Origin: a virus
Reading direction: 5' to 3' (one strand)
Virus record (IMG/VR): IMGVR_UViG_3300025159_000005
Location: 1 to 50,155 of that record
DNA length: 50,155 nucleotides
Part shown: piece after piece, positions 1 to 8,500 of the stretch
Layout of the letters: each line of letters starts with the position of its first letter
Position numbering within the stretch: the stretch's first letter is position 1
Notes under the pieces: generated by a model
Databases searched by the model: none
Seen by the model: the letters and a program-made list of their open reading frames with translations, nothing else
Told to the model about the DNA's origin: nothing
Position numbers and translations under genes: made by a program

Positions 1-99
1 GGGCGTAGCAGGCATTCCACTTCCTGGTGAAGAGGGAGAGCCTGGTCTCTTCGGAGTACCGGGTCGCCGAGGACCTACTGGCACTACCGGGGCGCAGGG
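1..99. repeat. Contig-end overlap, left copy
   Basis: The first 99 bases are identical to the last 99 bases (50057-50155). Both copies lie inside the same collagen-like fibre gene and the frame continues across the join, so this is best read as an assembler overlap of a circular molecule of about 50,056 bp. It may reflect a physically circular or circularly permuted genome, and the sequence alone does not decide which. Confidence 0.93.
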
Positions 100-1096
100 A
101 GATACCGGCGCGCAGGGAAACCAAGGCCCGTCGGGACGGCAGGGTATACCTGGCGTGCCGCAGCCGACCACGGATGTGTCAGATTACAGTATGTGGGTTC
201 CGCCCATTACAGTTCCTCAAGTTGATGTACAGGTCTTTAGTACCGCCGGGTCGTTTACTTGGAATAAACCAGCGGGACGAGCGCTTCGTCGTACGAAAAT
301 TCTTTGCATCGGCGGGGGTGGTGGCGGTGGTGGGGGCTCTAGACAAGCAACCGGCAACAGCCATACCGGCGGCAACGGAGGTAACGGCGGGGGTTCCGGA
401 TTCAAGGAATACCGGCTAAGTGACTTGCCCTCCTCCTTAGACGTTGTGGTAGGCGCGGCAGGTACGGGAGGTGATGGTTCGATAACGGCGAACACCAGTG
501 GAAGTGATGGTGTAGCGGGAGGAACTTCTAGCGTGAGCGGTGGAGGTACAACCTACTGCACCGGTAGGGGCGGTAGTCTAGGTTCTAAGGGCTTGATTAA
601 TACTACCGTGAATGCAGACCAAAGCGTTGTTTTTTCCAACTCATTCCAAGGTGGCGCAGGAGGACCGGGAGGGGAAAGTCTAGCGTTGGCTACTTCAGCA
701 GAAGGAAGTGAGAGCCCGACAGGCCAAATAGCCGGCGGGGCAGGCGGAGGAGGGGGTGGGGGTTACTCCAACACTGATGTTCCCCAAAACGGCGGCGGCG
801 GGGGACGGGCGTATGATAACGGCGCGGCGGCGAGCGGCGGGGCCGCGGCTTCAGGCGGGGGTCCGGCAACTGCGGGAGGAACAGGCGGTTCGACCCCAGC
901 AGGTCAGGCTCCCGGCGCTGGGGGTGGAGGGGGTGGAGCAGGCCACGACTCCGCAGGCAATAGAGCTGGTGCTGTTGGAGGTAGCGCAGGAACTTATGGT
1001 GGAGGCGGTGGAGGCGGCGGAGCTGGAGTTGTGGGTGGCAACGGAGGTAACGGCGGAGCTGGAACCGCCGGTGTCGTTGTTATAATCACGGACTAG
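2..1096 (+). CDS. Tail fibre, C-terminal part (collagen-like and poly-Gly)
   Basis: This is the downstream part of the fibre gene that starts at 49479. Joined through the circle it encodes about 557 aa. The first ~50 residues here continue the Gly-X-Y collagen-like repeats (for example GAQGDTGAQG). A short beta-type linker follows with the motif FSTAGSFTW near the segment typical of phage glycine-rich domains. The rest is an extreme glycine-rich domain with runs of 5 to 9 Gly, ending GVVVIITD. Such domains in phage adhesins can fold as polyglycine-II bundles and display receptor-binding loops; that is known for other phages and inferred here. The next gene begins 21 bases downstream after a GAGGAGAGAG SD. 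It is partial only because the contig was opened here. Confidence 0.9.
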   Translation, partial: GVAGIPLPGEEGEPGLFGVPGRRGPTGTTGAQGDTGAQGNQGPSGRQGIPGVPQPTTDVSDYSMWVPPITVPQVDVQVFSTAGSFTWNKPAGRALRRTKILCIGGGGGGGGGSRQATGNSHTGGNGGNGGGSGFKEYRLSDLPSSLDVVVGAAGTGGDGSITANTSGSDGVAGGTSSVSGGGTTYCTGRGGSLGSKGLINTTVNADQSVVFSNSFQGGAGGPGGESLALATSAEGSESPTGQIAGGAGGGGGGGYSNTDVPQNGGGGGRAYDNGAAASGGAAASGGGPATAGGTGGSTPAGQAPGAGGGGGGAGHDSAGNRAGAVGGSAGTYGGGGGGGGAGVVGGNGGNGGAGTAGVVVIITD

Positions 1097-1117
1097 TTAG
1101 GGTAAGAGGAGAGAGAC

Positions 1118-1456
1118 ATGGCAGGACAGCCTTTCAAGGACGGCCCGGCGTTCGTCGCCAACTCGGTGGCGGACCTCTACAACAATTCCTCGGCGGCGGT
1201 CTATACGCTCATCAGGCACATCCACCTGGTGAACAAGGACGCGTCGGCGCGGACACTCGTCCTGTACATCGGCGCGACTGGTGGCAGCGCGTCGGGTACG
1301 GAGATACTGGACGACTACAGCATCGCGGCGGGGGACTTCGTGGACCTCTACTTCCCGTCAGGCTTGAAGCTCGTTTCGACGGACTTCCTGTCGGGTGTGG
1401 CGTCGGCGGCGTCGGCTATTGTCTGCACCATCGCGGGCGAACTCTACGCGGCATAA
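1118..1456 (+). CDS. Small virion-associated protein
   Basis: Product of 112 aa with an SD (GAGGAGAGAGA) six bases before the ATG. It is Ala/Gly/Ser-rich, predicted mostly beta, with no signal peptide or membrane helix. The central segment HIHLVNKDASARTLVLYIG resembles small jelly-roll-like proteins that phages place beside tail fibres and capsids. It sits between the fibre and the nozzle-like gene, which suggests a structural role such as a decoration or fibre-attachment protein. No specific function can be assigned. It may be distantly related to the small proteins at 39188-41449, but identity is too low to assert by eye. Confidence 0.75.
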   Translation: MAGQPFKDGPAFVANSVADLYNNSSAAVYTLIRHIHLVNKDASARTLVLYIGATGGSASGTEILDDYSIAAGDFVDLYFPSGLKLVSTDFLSGVASAASAIVCTIAGELYAA

Positions 1457-1465
1457 GGAAACAGT

Positions 1466-3493
1466 ATGCCAGTAGAGGTTGCACCAAACCGAATAGAACT
1501 AGCTCAGCTCCTTGGCGGGTTCGCACCCGACCCCGAGGAAGCCTCACTTCCGCTCGACCAGTCTCCGGATATGCTGAACCTTCTACCCGACCTTGGGTCT
1601 GGGGCGCTGGAGCTACGGAAGGGCTTCAAGAGGCCGAATACGAATGCACGCATCGAGACCCTGGAAGGCTGGTGGATACGCCACTGCAACTACTACGAGG
1701 TCATCGACAGCGGCGCGCGAGAACGATTCCTAGTCTGTATTCTAACCAACGGCACCAACGCAGACCCGGACAACATACAGGTCTGGGTCTACGACCTCGT
1801 CGCCGACACGTTCGCAAGGGTAGACACCGCCGGCAGGTCCTGGGCGAACGCCAAGACCGAGCACTGGTACGCCATCGTCGAGGGCACCTATTACGGCGGA
1901 ACGCGTGGAGAGGTCATCTACTCCTGGCACCCGACTAACGGGTGGAAGGCAGACCCGACGACTCCGAACGTGAAGACCTGGGTCAACGATGTTGACGGCG
2001 CCGTCGACCCAGGGACCGAATTCGCCAAAGACTACGCCTTCCGTAAGGGCGAGAAGGTCACCACCGGAAGTAAGTTCTACTCCTCAACTCGCAACATTCG
2101 CTTCAAAGACTGGGAGTCGGGGCAGCGGTACGACCGCGGAGAAAGAGTCAGTCGTAAGGCGACCATCGGGGGCTCTACGTACTGGCGGTCGTTCCAGTGC
2201 ATAGATAAGCACACAGCCGACGCCACTAATCGGCCGGGGGACGGCTCTGGTACCCCGACCGACTACTGGAAGAAGGTTAAGCTTGAGAGTCCGCGCAACG
2301 AAGACGACGATGTAAGCGACGACTGGATTATCATGCCGTTACCCGGCAAGGGTGTTGTTGGTGCCTATCACGGCTTTCGCCTCTTTGTACGACACGATGA
2401 CGCTGACAACTGGACGCGTCTTCAGTACAGCGCGCCGGCACATCCCGAACGCAATACTGAGATAGCCGACCTAGATTTTGACCCGAAGGACTGGGCCCCT
2501 ATTGACGACATAAGCGGAGACGGCGGCGGCTGGCAGACCGTGCCGTTCGTCAAGGGTGACGCCATACGAGCCCTACAGAGTTATGGTAGCTACCTTATCG
2601 TCGCCGGCCGCTGGGAAACGTTTGTTCTAGCTGGAACAAACGAGAGTACTTGGAATCTTCGGCGTTTGGGGGCCTTCGGCGCTATCGGCCCGCAGAGCAT
2701 AACTGAGCTCGATGGGTTGGTGTACCTTCTTGGGCCGTGGGGCGGCTTAGCCGTTACTGACGGTACGTCAATTAGGGCGGTTGAGGGCATAGACAAAATA
2801 CGTGAGTTCCTAAAGGACCGCATCGACAAGCTCATGGTCGGACAGGACACATACAACTGGCATCCTGCGCTTGTCGCATACGCTGGGATGCTGTGGATTA
2901 CCCTACCAAACGACAGCGGAGCCGACATCACCATCGTCTACGAGCCTAAAACGGCGTCATGGTACCAGCTTGATATCCCAATGCTGGACATGGCAGTCGG
3001 CGAGAAGGGACGCGCACAACGAGCTTGGTTCTCGACCGCCATCACCGGAGCAGCCGACCAGTATCCATGCATCTTCAACTACAGGGATGACCCCGGTAAC
3101 GAACTCTATACCGACGACGACTATACGGCCGAAGTCACGGGCGTCGGCTCCACACTGAATCTCTCGTGGCGCCACCGAACCGGCTGGTTCCAGTTTGGCA
3201 CTACACGAAACGAACGGCGGCTCAGACGGCTGTGGGCGCTGGTGACGGGCGAGGTGGCGCAGACAGTGACGGTTGATGTCTACGAGGACTTTGAGGAGGG
3301 AAGCGTCCTAACTACGGCTGCACGTACACTCGACGGAACCGCCCAGGCGGAGTTTGTCGAGGGCCAAGTTGGTCAAAAGGGCGATGTCTACGCCATCGCA
3401 ACCAAGCTGTCAGGAACTGCCAATGCTCAACTAGCCGTACACGGCTACGGCATCGATACCGAACCGCGACGCACACGCTTCCACAGGAACTAG
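1466..3493 (+). CDS. Tail nozzle-like structural protein
   Basis: Product of 675 aa, SD AAGGAAA. The N-terminus carries QSPDMLNLLPD followed by an Arg/Lys-rich RKGFKRP. This layout is typical of short-tail nozzle or tail-tubular-B-type proteins, which start by declaring a list of monomer contacts and then form a beta-propeller barrel. The middle has many Trp/Tyr-rich strands (GSYLIVAGRWETFVLAG, GLVYLLGPWGGLAVTDG), consistent with propeller blades. It follows the fibre genes and precedes the internal virion proteins, as in podoviruses. The family call is by motif and context; an alternative is a packaged-DNA stabilisation protein. No catalytic motif is seen. Confidence 0.65.
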   Translation: MPVEVAPNRIELAQLLGGFAPDPEEASLPLDQSPDMLNLLPDLGSGALELRKGFKRPNTNARIETLEGWWIRHCNYYEVIDSGARERFLVCILTNGTNADPDNIQVWVYDLVADTFARVDTAGRSWANAKTEHWYAIVEGTYYGGTRGEVIYSWHPTNGWKADPTTPNVKTWVNDVDGAVDPGTEFAKDYAFRKGEKVTTGSKFYSSTRNIRFKDWESGQRYDRGERVSRKATIGGSTYWRSFQCIDKHTADATNRPGDGSGTPTDYWKKVKLESPRNEDDDVSDDWIIMPLPGKGVVGAYHGFRLFVRHDDADNWTRLQYSAPAHPERNTEIADLDFDPKDWAPIDDISGDGGGWQTVPFVKGDAIRALQSYGSYLIVAGRWETFVLAGTNESTWNLRRLGAFGAIGPQSITELDGLVYLLGPWGGLAVTDGTSIRAVEGIDKIREFLKDRIDKLMVGQDTYNWHPALVAYAGMLWITLPNDSGADITIVYEPKTASWYQLDIPMLDMAVGEKGRAQRAWFSTAITGAADQYPCIFNYRDDPGNELYTDDDYTAEVTGVGSTLNLSWRHRTGWFQFGTTRNERRLRRLWALVTGEVAQTVTVDVYEDFEEGSVLTTAARTLDGTAQAEFVEGQVGQKGDVYAIATKLSGTANAQLAVHGYGIDTEPRRTRFHRN

Positions 3494-3501
3494 GAGAAAT
3501 C

Positions 3502-4368
3502 ATGCCCATAGGCACGAATGGTGGACAGGTTGGACCTTCCGCCGGTAGCCGTAAGCGCAACACGTTTGCTAACCTCCTGTCGAAAACGAACTTTGCGCCC
3601 GGGGGCTCGAACCTCTTTGGGTCATCGGGCGGAGGAACCGGCGGGGCCCAGTCTGAGGGCGCACTACCGGCGCTTTCTCCTGAGTCGACCGCCAACTACT
3701 ACGCACAGCTCTCGGCGCTACAGGCCCAGTACTCGCAGACCATAGCAGACCTGCGGCGCCAGCGGGTTGGCATCCGTGCTGGTTTCCAGGAGTCGAGAGC
3801 AGGGTTGAAGGCTCAAACGATGACCGGCGTACGAGACGTGCAGCAGTCCGCCGTCGAACGCGGAGTTCTCGGCGGCTCGGGCGAGCTCGCGCAGCGGGCA
3901 GAGGTCCGGGGCGCTGGAACCGCCGCCATCGCTGCCGAGCGGCGCGGAATGCTTGAGGGACTGGCCGACACGCGTAGCGCGCAGCAGCGCGCGGCGCTGG
4001 GGCTGTTCCAAGGCCAGACCGCTCTTGAGTCACAAGCGTTGGCTGAGCGCCAGAACCTACTCGCGCAGCAGCTGCAGCAGAATCTCATCGTGTCCGGGCA
4101 GGAAGCTCAGATGAACGCGATGAAGCAGATATACGGAGGACTTACTTCCGGACTGGCGGGCATCGGCGCGCAGCTTCAGGCCGGGTATGCGGGCGTTGAG
4201 GACCTGTACAAGCAGCTCGCAACGTCCTACTCGTACTCCGGAGCCGTCCCTTCTGCTGGGGGCAGTGCCGGTGGGTTCTCCGGTGGCTACATCATCGGTC
4301 CGGATGGGAAGATGAAGAAGGTACATGGGACTCCTCGTCCCAGTGCTGGATACATCGTGAAGTTGTAG
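3502..4368 (+). CDS. Internal virion protein, Gln/Ala-rich coiled coil
   Basis: Product of 288 aa, SD AGGAGA. It has a Gly/Ser-rich N-terminus, then about 150 residues of Ala/Gln/Arg-rich helix (for example SALQAQYSQTIADLRRQRVG), and a Gly/Ser/Tyr-rich C-terminus. The composition and the position before two larger helical proteins match the small member of a three-gene DNA-ejection set in short-tailed phages (analogous to T7 gp14 to gp16, by position only). Such proteins sit in the capsid core and leave with the DNA. No signal peptide or enzymatic motif is seen. Confidence 0.6.
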   Translation: MPIGTNGGQVGPSAGSRKRNTFANLLSKTNFAPGGSNLFGSSGGGTGGAQSEGALPALSPESTANYYAQLSALQAQYSQTIADLRRQRVGIRAGFQESRAGLKAQTMTGVRDVQQSAVERGVLGGSGELAQRAEVRGAGTAAIAAERRGMLEGLADTRSAQQRAALGLFQGQTALESQALAERQNLLAQQLQQNLIVSGQEAQMNAMKQIYGGLTSGLAGIGAQLQAGYAGVEDLYKQLATSYSYSGAVPSAGGSAGGFSGGYIIGPDGKMKKVHGTPRPSAGYIVKL

Positions 4369-4377
4369 GAGGAGCCT

Positions 4378-5538
4378 GTGGCTAAGAAGAAGGGTCCCAT
4401 AGGAACACTACGTCAGCAGCTCCAAAAAGAGCGAATGGCGGATTACCGTGTTACCCTGTCCGCGCTGGCCGCGGGCCAGGCGAACTACGTCAAGCAGCTC
4501 AGTCGATACCAAAAATCTCTAACGGGTACTACCGAGCGCCAAACTCAAGCTCTTCTTCGGCTGAAAGACCGAGCGCAGCAAGCCGCCGTGCGAACAGAGG
4601 CACAGCAGCAGAAGGTTACCGTAAGCTATGGCGCCGCGCTAGGTGGTGCCGTAGCCCAGGCATTCGAGCCGGCGAGGACCTCTGCAGAGGCGGCAGTGAA
4701 GACGTCCAAGGCGGCTGTTCGAGTGGGGCGCGAGGGTGAGGCCCTGGCAGGTGACATCGTCACTACGGCCAAGCTCGCCGCGCAGGCACAGCAGAGTGCT
4801 GCCGAGTATAAGCTGAACGAAGCGCTCCAACAGAGAACCATCATGGACAACCAGTCGCTAGTTGACTTGATGCAGACCTCCATGCAGGTTCGTGCACAGC
4901 TTGCGTCGGCACGCATAAGCGCACAGGCGTCCGTCGCCCAGGCACGCATCGCCGCCCAAGCTGATATCGCCGCTGCTCGCGTGCAGCAGGCTGACGCTAT
5001 GGAATTGGCTCAGCTCAACGCAGACCTTCAGCTAAGAAACTGGCAGGAGCAGCAGGACTATGCGACAGCGCAGGTCTCTACCCAAGCTCAAAGCCAGGTT
5101 CAGGGCATTATGACCATAGCGCCCGACATCGCCGTCGCGGCCGCTGACGTGGCCCGAACGTACCGCGACGACAACGATGGGTCCTATGAGGCTATGCCCA
5201 TCACCGACCTCTCTACAGCCTGGGCCGCTTCACAGGGCTATGACCCCGCAAGCCCCGAGTACGCGCTCTTCGTCGCAACACTACGTAAGATACCGACAAC
5301 ACCTAACACCGCAGTAGCGCTTAACGGCGCCATGTCTCAGCTGTGGGGCGGTCTTCCTGGCTTTAGCGAGTGGGGACCATCGGTCTACCAGGCCAACTCC
5401 GCGGGTATTGTGAGCGCCCTTTCACAGAGCTATCAGACGTACCTTGCGAGCGTAACCAGCGCCACAGGTACAAGTCAGCCCGCTGCTGCAGGCTTTCAGC
5501 CCTTCTACCGCGGACCTACCAGCTACTACGGAGGATAA
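4378..5538 (+). CDS. Internal virion protein, long Ala/Gln coiled coil
   Basis: Product of 386 aa from a GTG with a strong SD (AGGAGG, nine bases after the previous stop). Residues ~10-240 are almost uninterrupted amphipathic helix rich in Ala, Gln and Arg (for example ASARISAQASVAQARIAA), then a compact C-terminal region with Trp, Pro and Tyr. There is no transmembrane helix. It lies between the 288-aa and 1809-aa proteins in one transcript, so a role in the ejected core complex is likely. This is inferred from composition and gene order. Confidence 0.6.
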   Translation: MAKKKGPIGTLRQQLQKERMADYRVTLSALAAGQANYVKQLSRYQKSLTGTTERQTQALLRLKDRAQQAAVRTEAQQQKVTVSYGAALGGAVAQAFEPARTSAEAAVKTSKAAVRVGREGEALAGDIVTTAKLAAQAQQSAAEYKLNEALQQRTIMDNQSLVDLMQTSMQVRAQLASARISAQASVAQARIAAQADIAAARVQQADAMELAQLNADLQLRNWQEQQDYATAQVSTQAQSQVQGIMTIAPDIAVAAADVARTYRDDNDGSYEAMPITDLSTAWAASQGYDPASPEYALFVATLRKIPTTPNTAVALNGAMSQLWGGLPGFSEWGPSVYQANSAGIVSALSQSYQTYLASVTSATGTSQPAAAGFQPFYRGPTSYYGG

Positions 5539-5541
5539 CCA

Positions 5542-8500
5542 GTGCAACTTCCTAGCGTCGGCGGACTGCCACCGGTAGCGTCTATTCCAGCACCGTCTTT
5601 CAGTCCGTTATTCGGCATGACCGACGAAGAACAGGGCATGTTAGACATGCTGCCGCAGCTAAGTGGAACTCCCATGACCTTTGGAGAGTCACCGATGACT
5701 TCAGGGCAGCTTACACTGATGCAGTACACAGCTGCCCGAACGGGAGCAGCGGTGGGGCCCAACAACGACCCGCGGGAGTGGACTCCCGAGGAGGCTGTGG
5801 CGCAGACGGACCGGGCTCTAGCACGCATCTCGGCCGTCAACCCCGAACTGGCTCAGAAGCTTGCATCTGAGCGAGGCAGGGCTGAAGACCCCGATGGGTT
5901 TCTTTCGAGCATCTGGGACGGCATCAAGGAGGGATTTGCCGGGGTGGTCGACATCATCAGCCGACCGTTCCACATCCTGCCCGAGGTCATTATGGATTGG
6001 GGCAAAGAGTCAGTTTGGAAGAATGTCGGCGACGCGCTAAGCGGCCGGTCGAGTGCCGACTTCGAGGACGTTCTAACTGAGAAGCTGGGCATGGAGAAGG
6101 GTATTCTTGCCAGTGCTCTTGGTTTCGGTATGGACCTGGTCCTAGACCCACTGAACCTCGTTACCCTCGGTGCGGGCGGGATGGCGAAGCGAGCTCTTGG
6201 CACTACAGCAGCAAAGACCGGCATTAAGCAAGCCATAGAAACTGGTAGTGTGCTAAGTGCCGGCGCGTTTGCGCGTAACGTGGCAGACCGCATCGGCGTC
6301 GACTTAGCCGAAAAGGGCGGGCTCGACCAAGTTGTGGGCGCCATCTTTGGAGCTACCGACGTTGGAAAGACACTAGCCGAGAAGGCGGGAAGTGGCGTAG
6401 TGGGCCGCATCAAGGCCGTCTTGGGTCGCGTCCATCCCGATGTACAAGCCGGGGTCGCCTTTGAGGTTGTGGGCAAGGCAGAACGTGAGGCCCTTCTGGG
6501 GCTGACACGACTCTCTGACGACATCTTTCGTGCCGCCACCGTGCAGGGCTGGTCTCGCGTGTCCGCCGAGGCCGCCGCGCAGTTCGGCGTAGACAAGAAG
6601 CTCTTTGACGGCGCGCTGCGCCAGATGGTGAAAGACGGTAGCGGCTTCATACCCAAGATAGGTGGGCCGGTTTCCAAGGCCATATACCACGAGGGGCGAC
6701 GCGCCGCTGGCGTACTCGGTGGTATCCGACTACGTCTTCCTTTCCCGATGTTTGGCGTGAGGCTTCAGACGAACGCGCTAGCCTTCTGGCCGAAGTGGCT
6801 CGACTTCCAGCCGGCACGACGCTTCTTTGCCGGCCTGTCTGGGCATACTCGCGCCATGCGGATGGTCAGCAAGGGGGCTATGTCCGTAGATGAGCTGCGG
6901 GTTCTTTGGGAGGGCGGTTTCAGCAAGCTGAAGGAGTTTGCTCCTGCCACAGCCAAGGAACTGGCAGGCGGGCCATTCCTGCATCTAGGGTCCGCGCTCT
7001 ACCCCCTATCTGAGATGGTAGGTGGCATCACCGCACACCTAGCTCCGAGCGCAAAGGTCGTTCGAGGGGGAGGCGTCGGGTCGCTGCGTTCCTCGGATGC
7101 GCGACGCATTGCCATGCACGTTGAGACGCAGCTCGTTGACGAGATGAGCACCGTGTTGCGGCCTGACGGCTCGCGTATTCCGACTGAGGCGGTTAACCGC
7201 ATGTTCGTTACCTCCTTTGGCTTGGGACGTAGGGTCTCAAAGGAAGAGATAGAAGAGGTTGGCCGGCTAGTAGCAGACTACGCCTCAGTTGTTCCTGACC
7301 GCGGCGTTCTTTCTGCCGCCGACTACTGGGACTCGGTCATCGCCGACCACATCAAGCGGTTCCCCAAAGACCTTGACACGCTTGCGGCCTACCGCAACGC
7401 TCGTGGGCGCGCGGTACAGCTCGAAGGACAGCTAACCACGCGAGGCGTGGACGCGCTTGAAGCCGCTCGCGTCTGGCGCCAGATTTCCTACCAGATAAAG
7501 GACACTAGCCTTCGGTATGGACAGCTGCCGGACGCCCTAGACGACCCCGCCGCTCTCGCCGACGAACTTCGACCCGATGACGCTGCTAGGCTATCAGCCC
7601 AGTCGCACCCAGCTCTGCGAAACCGCGCCTTTCTCCCCGTTGATGCGGAAGATTTCGCAGATGGTATTGGAGTTTGGGCCGTGCGCGACGCAACTGAGAC
7701 GTACTCGGCACGGGGCCTACACTATACTCTTGGAGAAGATGTGGCGACCAGCCCTGCGCGGCTGGCCGAGACCAAGATAGAGGGTGGCGTTGCGGTAGTT
7801 GAAAATGCTCAGCGACTGGTAGGACAGGAGCATGCCGGGCGAGTCCTTAATCCGTACATTCGTGACCTTACGCAGAAAACCGCAGGAGCTGCTGGGGAGG
7901 CTACCGAAATCGTCGACCGAGTTCAGATACTCAAGGATGAGTGGACCGAGCTTCTTCGGGACTATGAGACTACGAGCGGTCGAAGCGTTGAAACACTCCT
8001 CGATACAGTCGAGGACCCCATCGTGCGCGAAATCGTCAAGAACGAGATGAACTTCGAGGGCAAACTTGGCGAGATAGTAACGCGTGAGCTGCAATTGGCG
8101 GGGTTTGACGGGCTACTAGAGAAGACCACAGCCGGCGATTTTCTGACGGTCTTCATGCCGACTAACGGCAGCGTGCCGGTGTCGCGCATTAACCCGTTCG
8201 CGCCGCACGTTGCACAGACCCTGGGTTGGTCGCCACGCGAGCTGACCGAAGAGGTGCGGCAGGCCGTGCGTCGTGCCGCACAGCCGCGCAAACCCGGTGC
8301 AACGGAGAACGTACTACGTAAGCTGGTACGCGATACTCACGGTATGGGCCACGTCCAAGCGGAGCTTCATGTTCGCAACACTCTTGCCCATGAGTACGGC
8401 GTTACGCTCGCCGAAGGTCAGCGTGCCCTAGTTGCCGACCCCCTAAAGATTCTCCAGGGTGAGTTGAACCGTACCGCGAAGCGCATCAAACAGAAGCTTC

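Noticed and set aside
1-99. A biological direct terminal repeat
   Set aside because: It lies inside one coding gene whose frame continues through both copies, and 99 bases fits an assembler k-mer overlap.
217-495. Antisense ORF with poly-Pro
   Set aside because: It is the complement of the poly-Gly fibre and lacks an SD; a shadow of composition.
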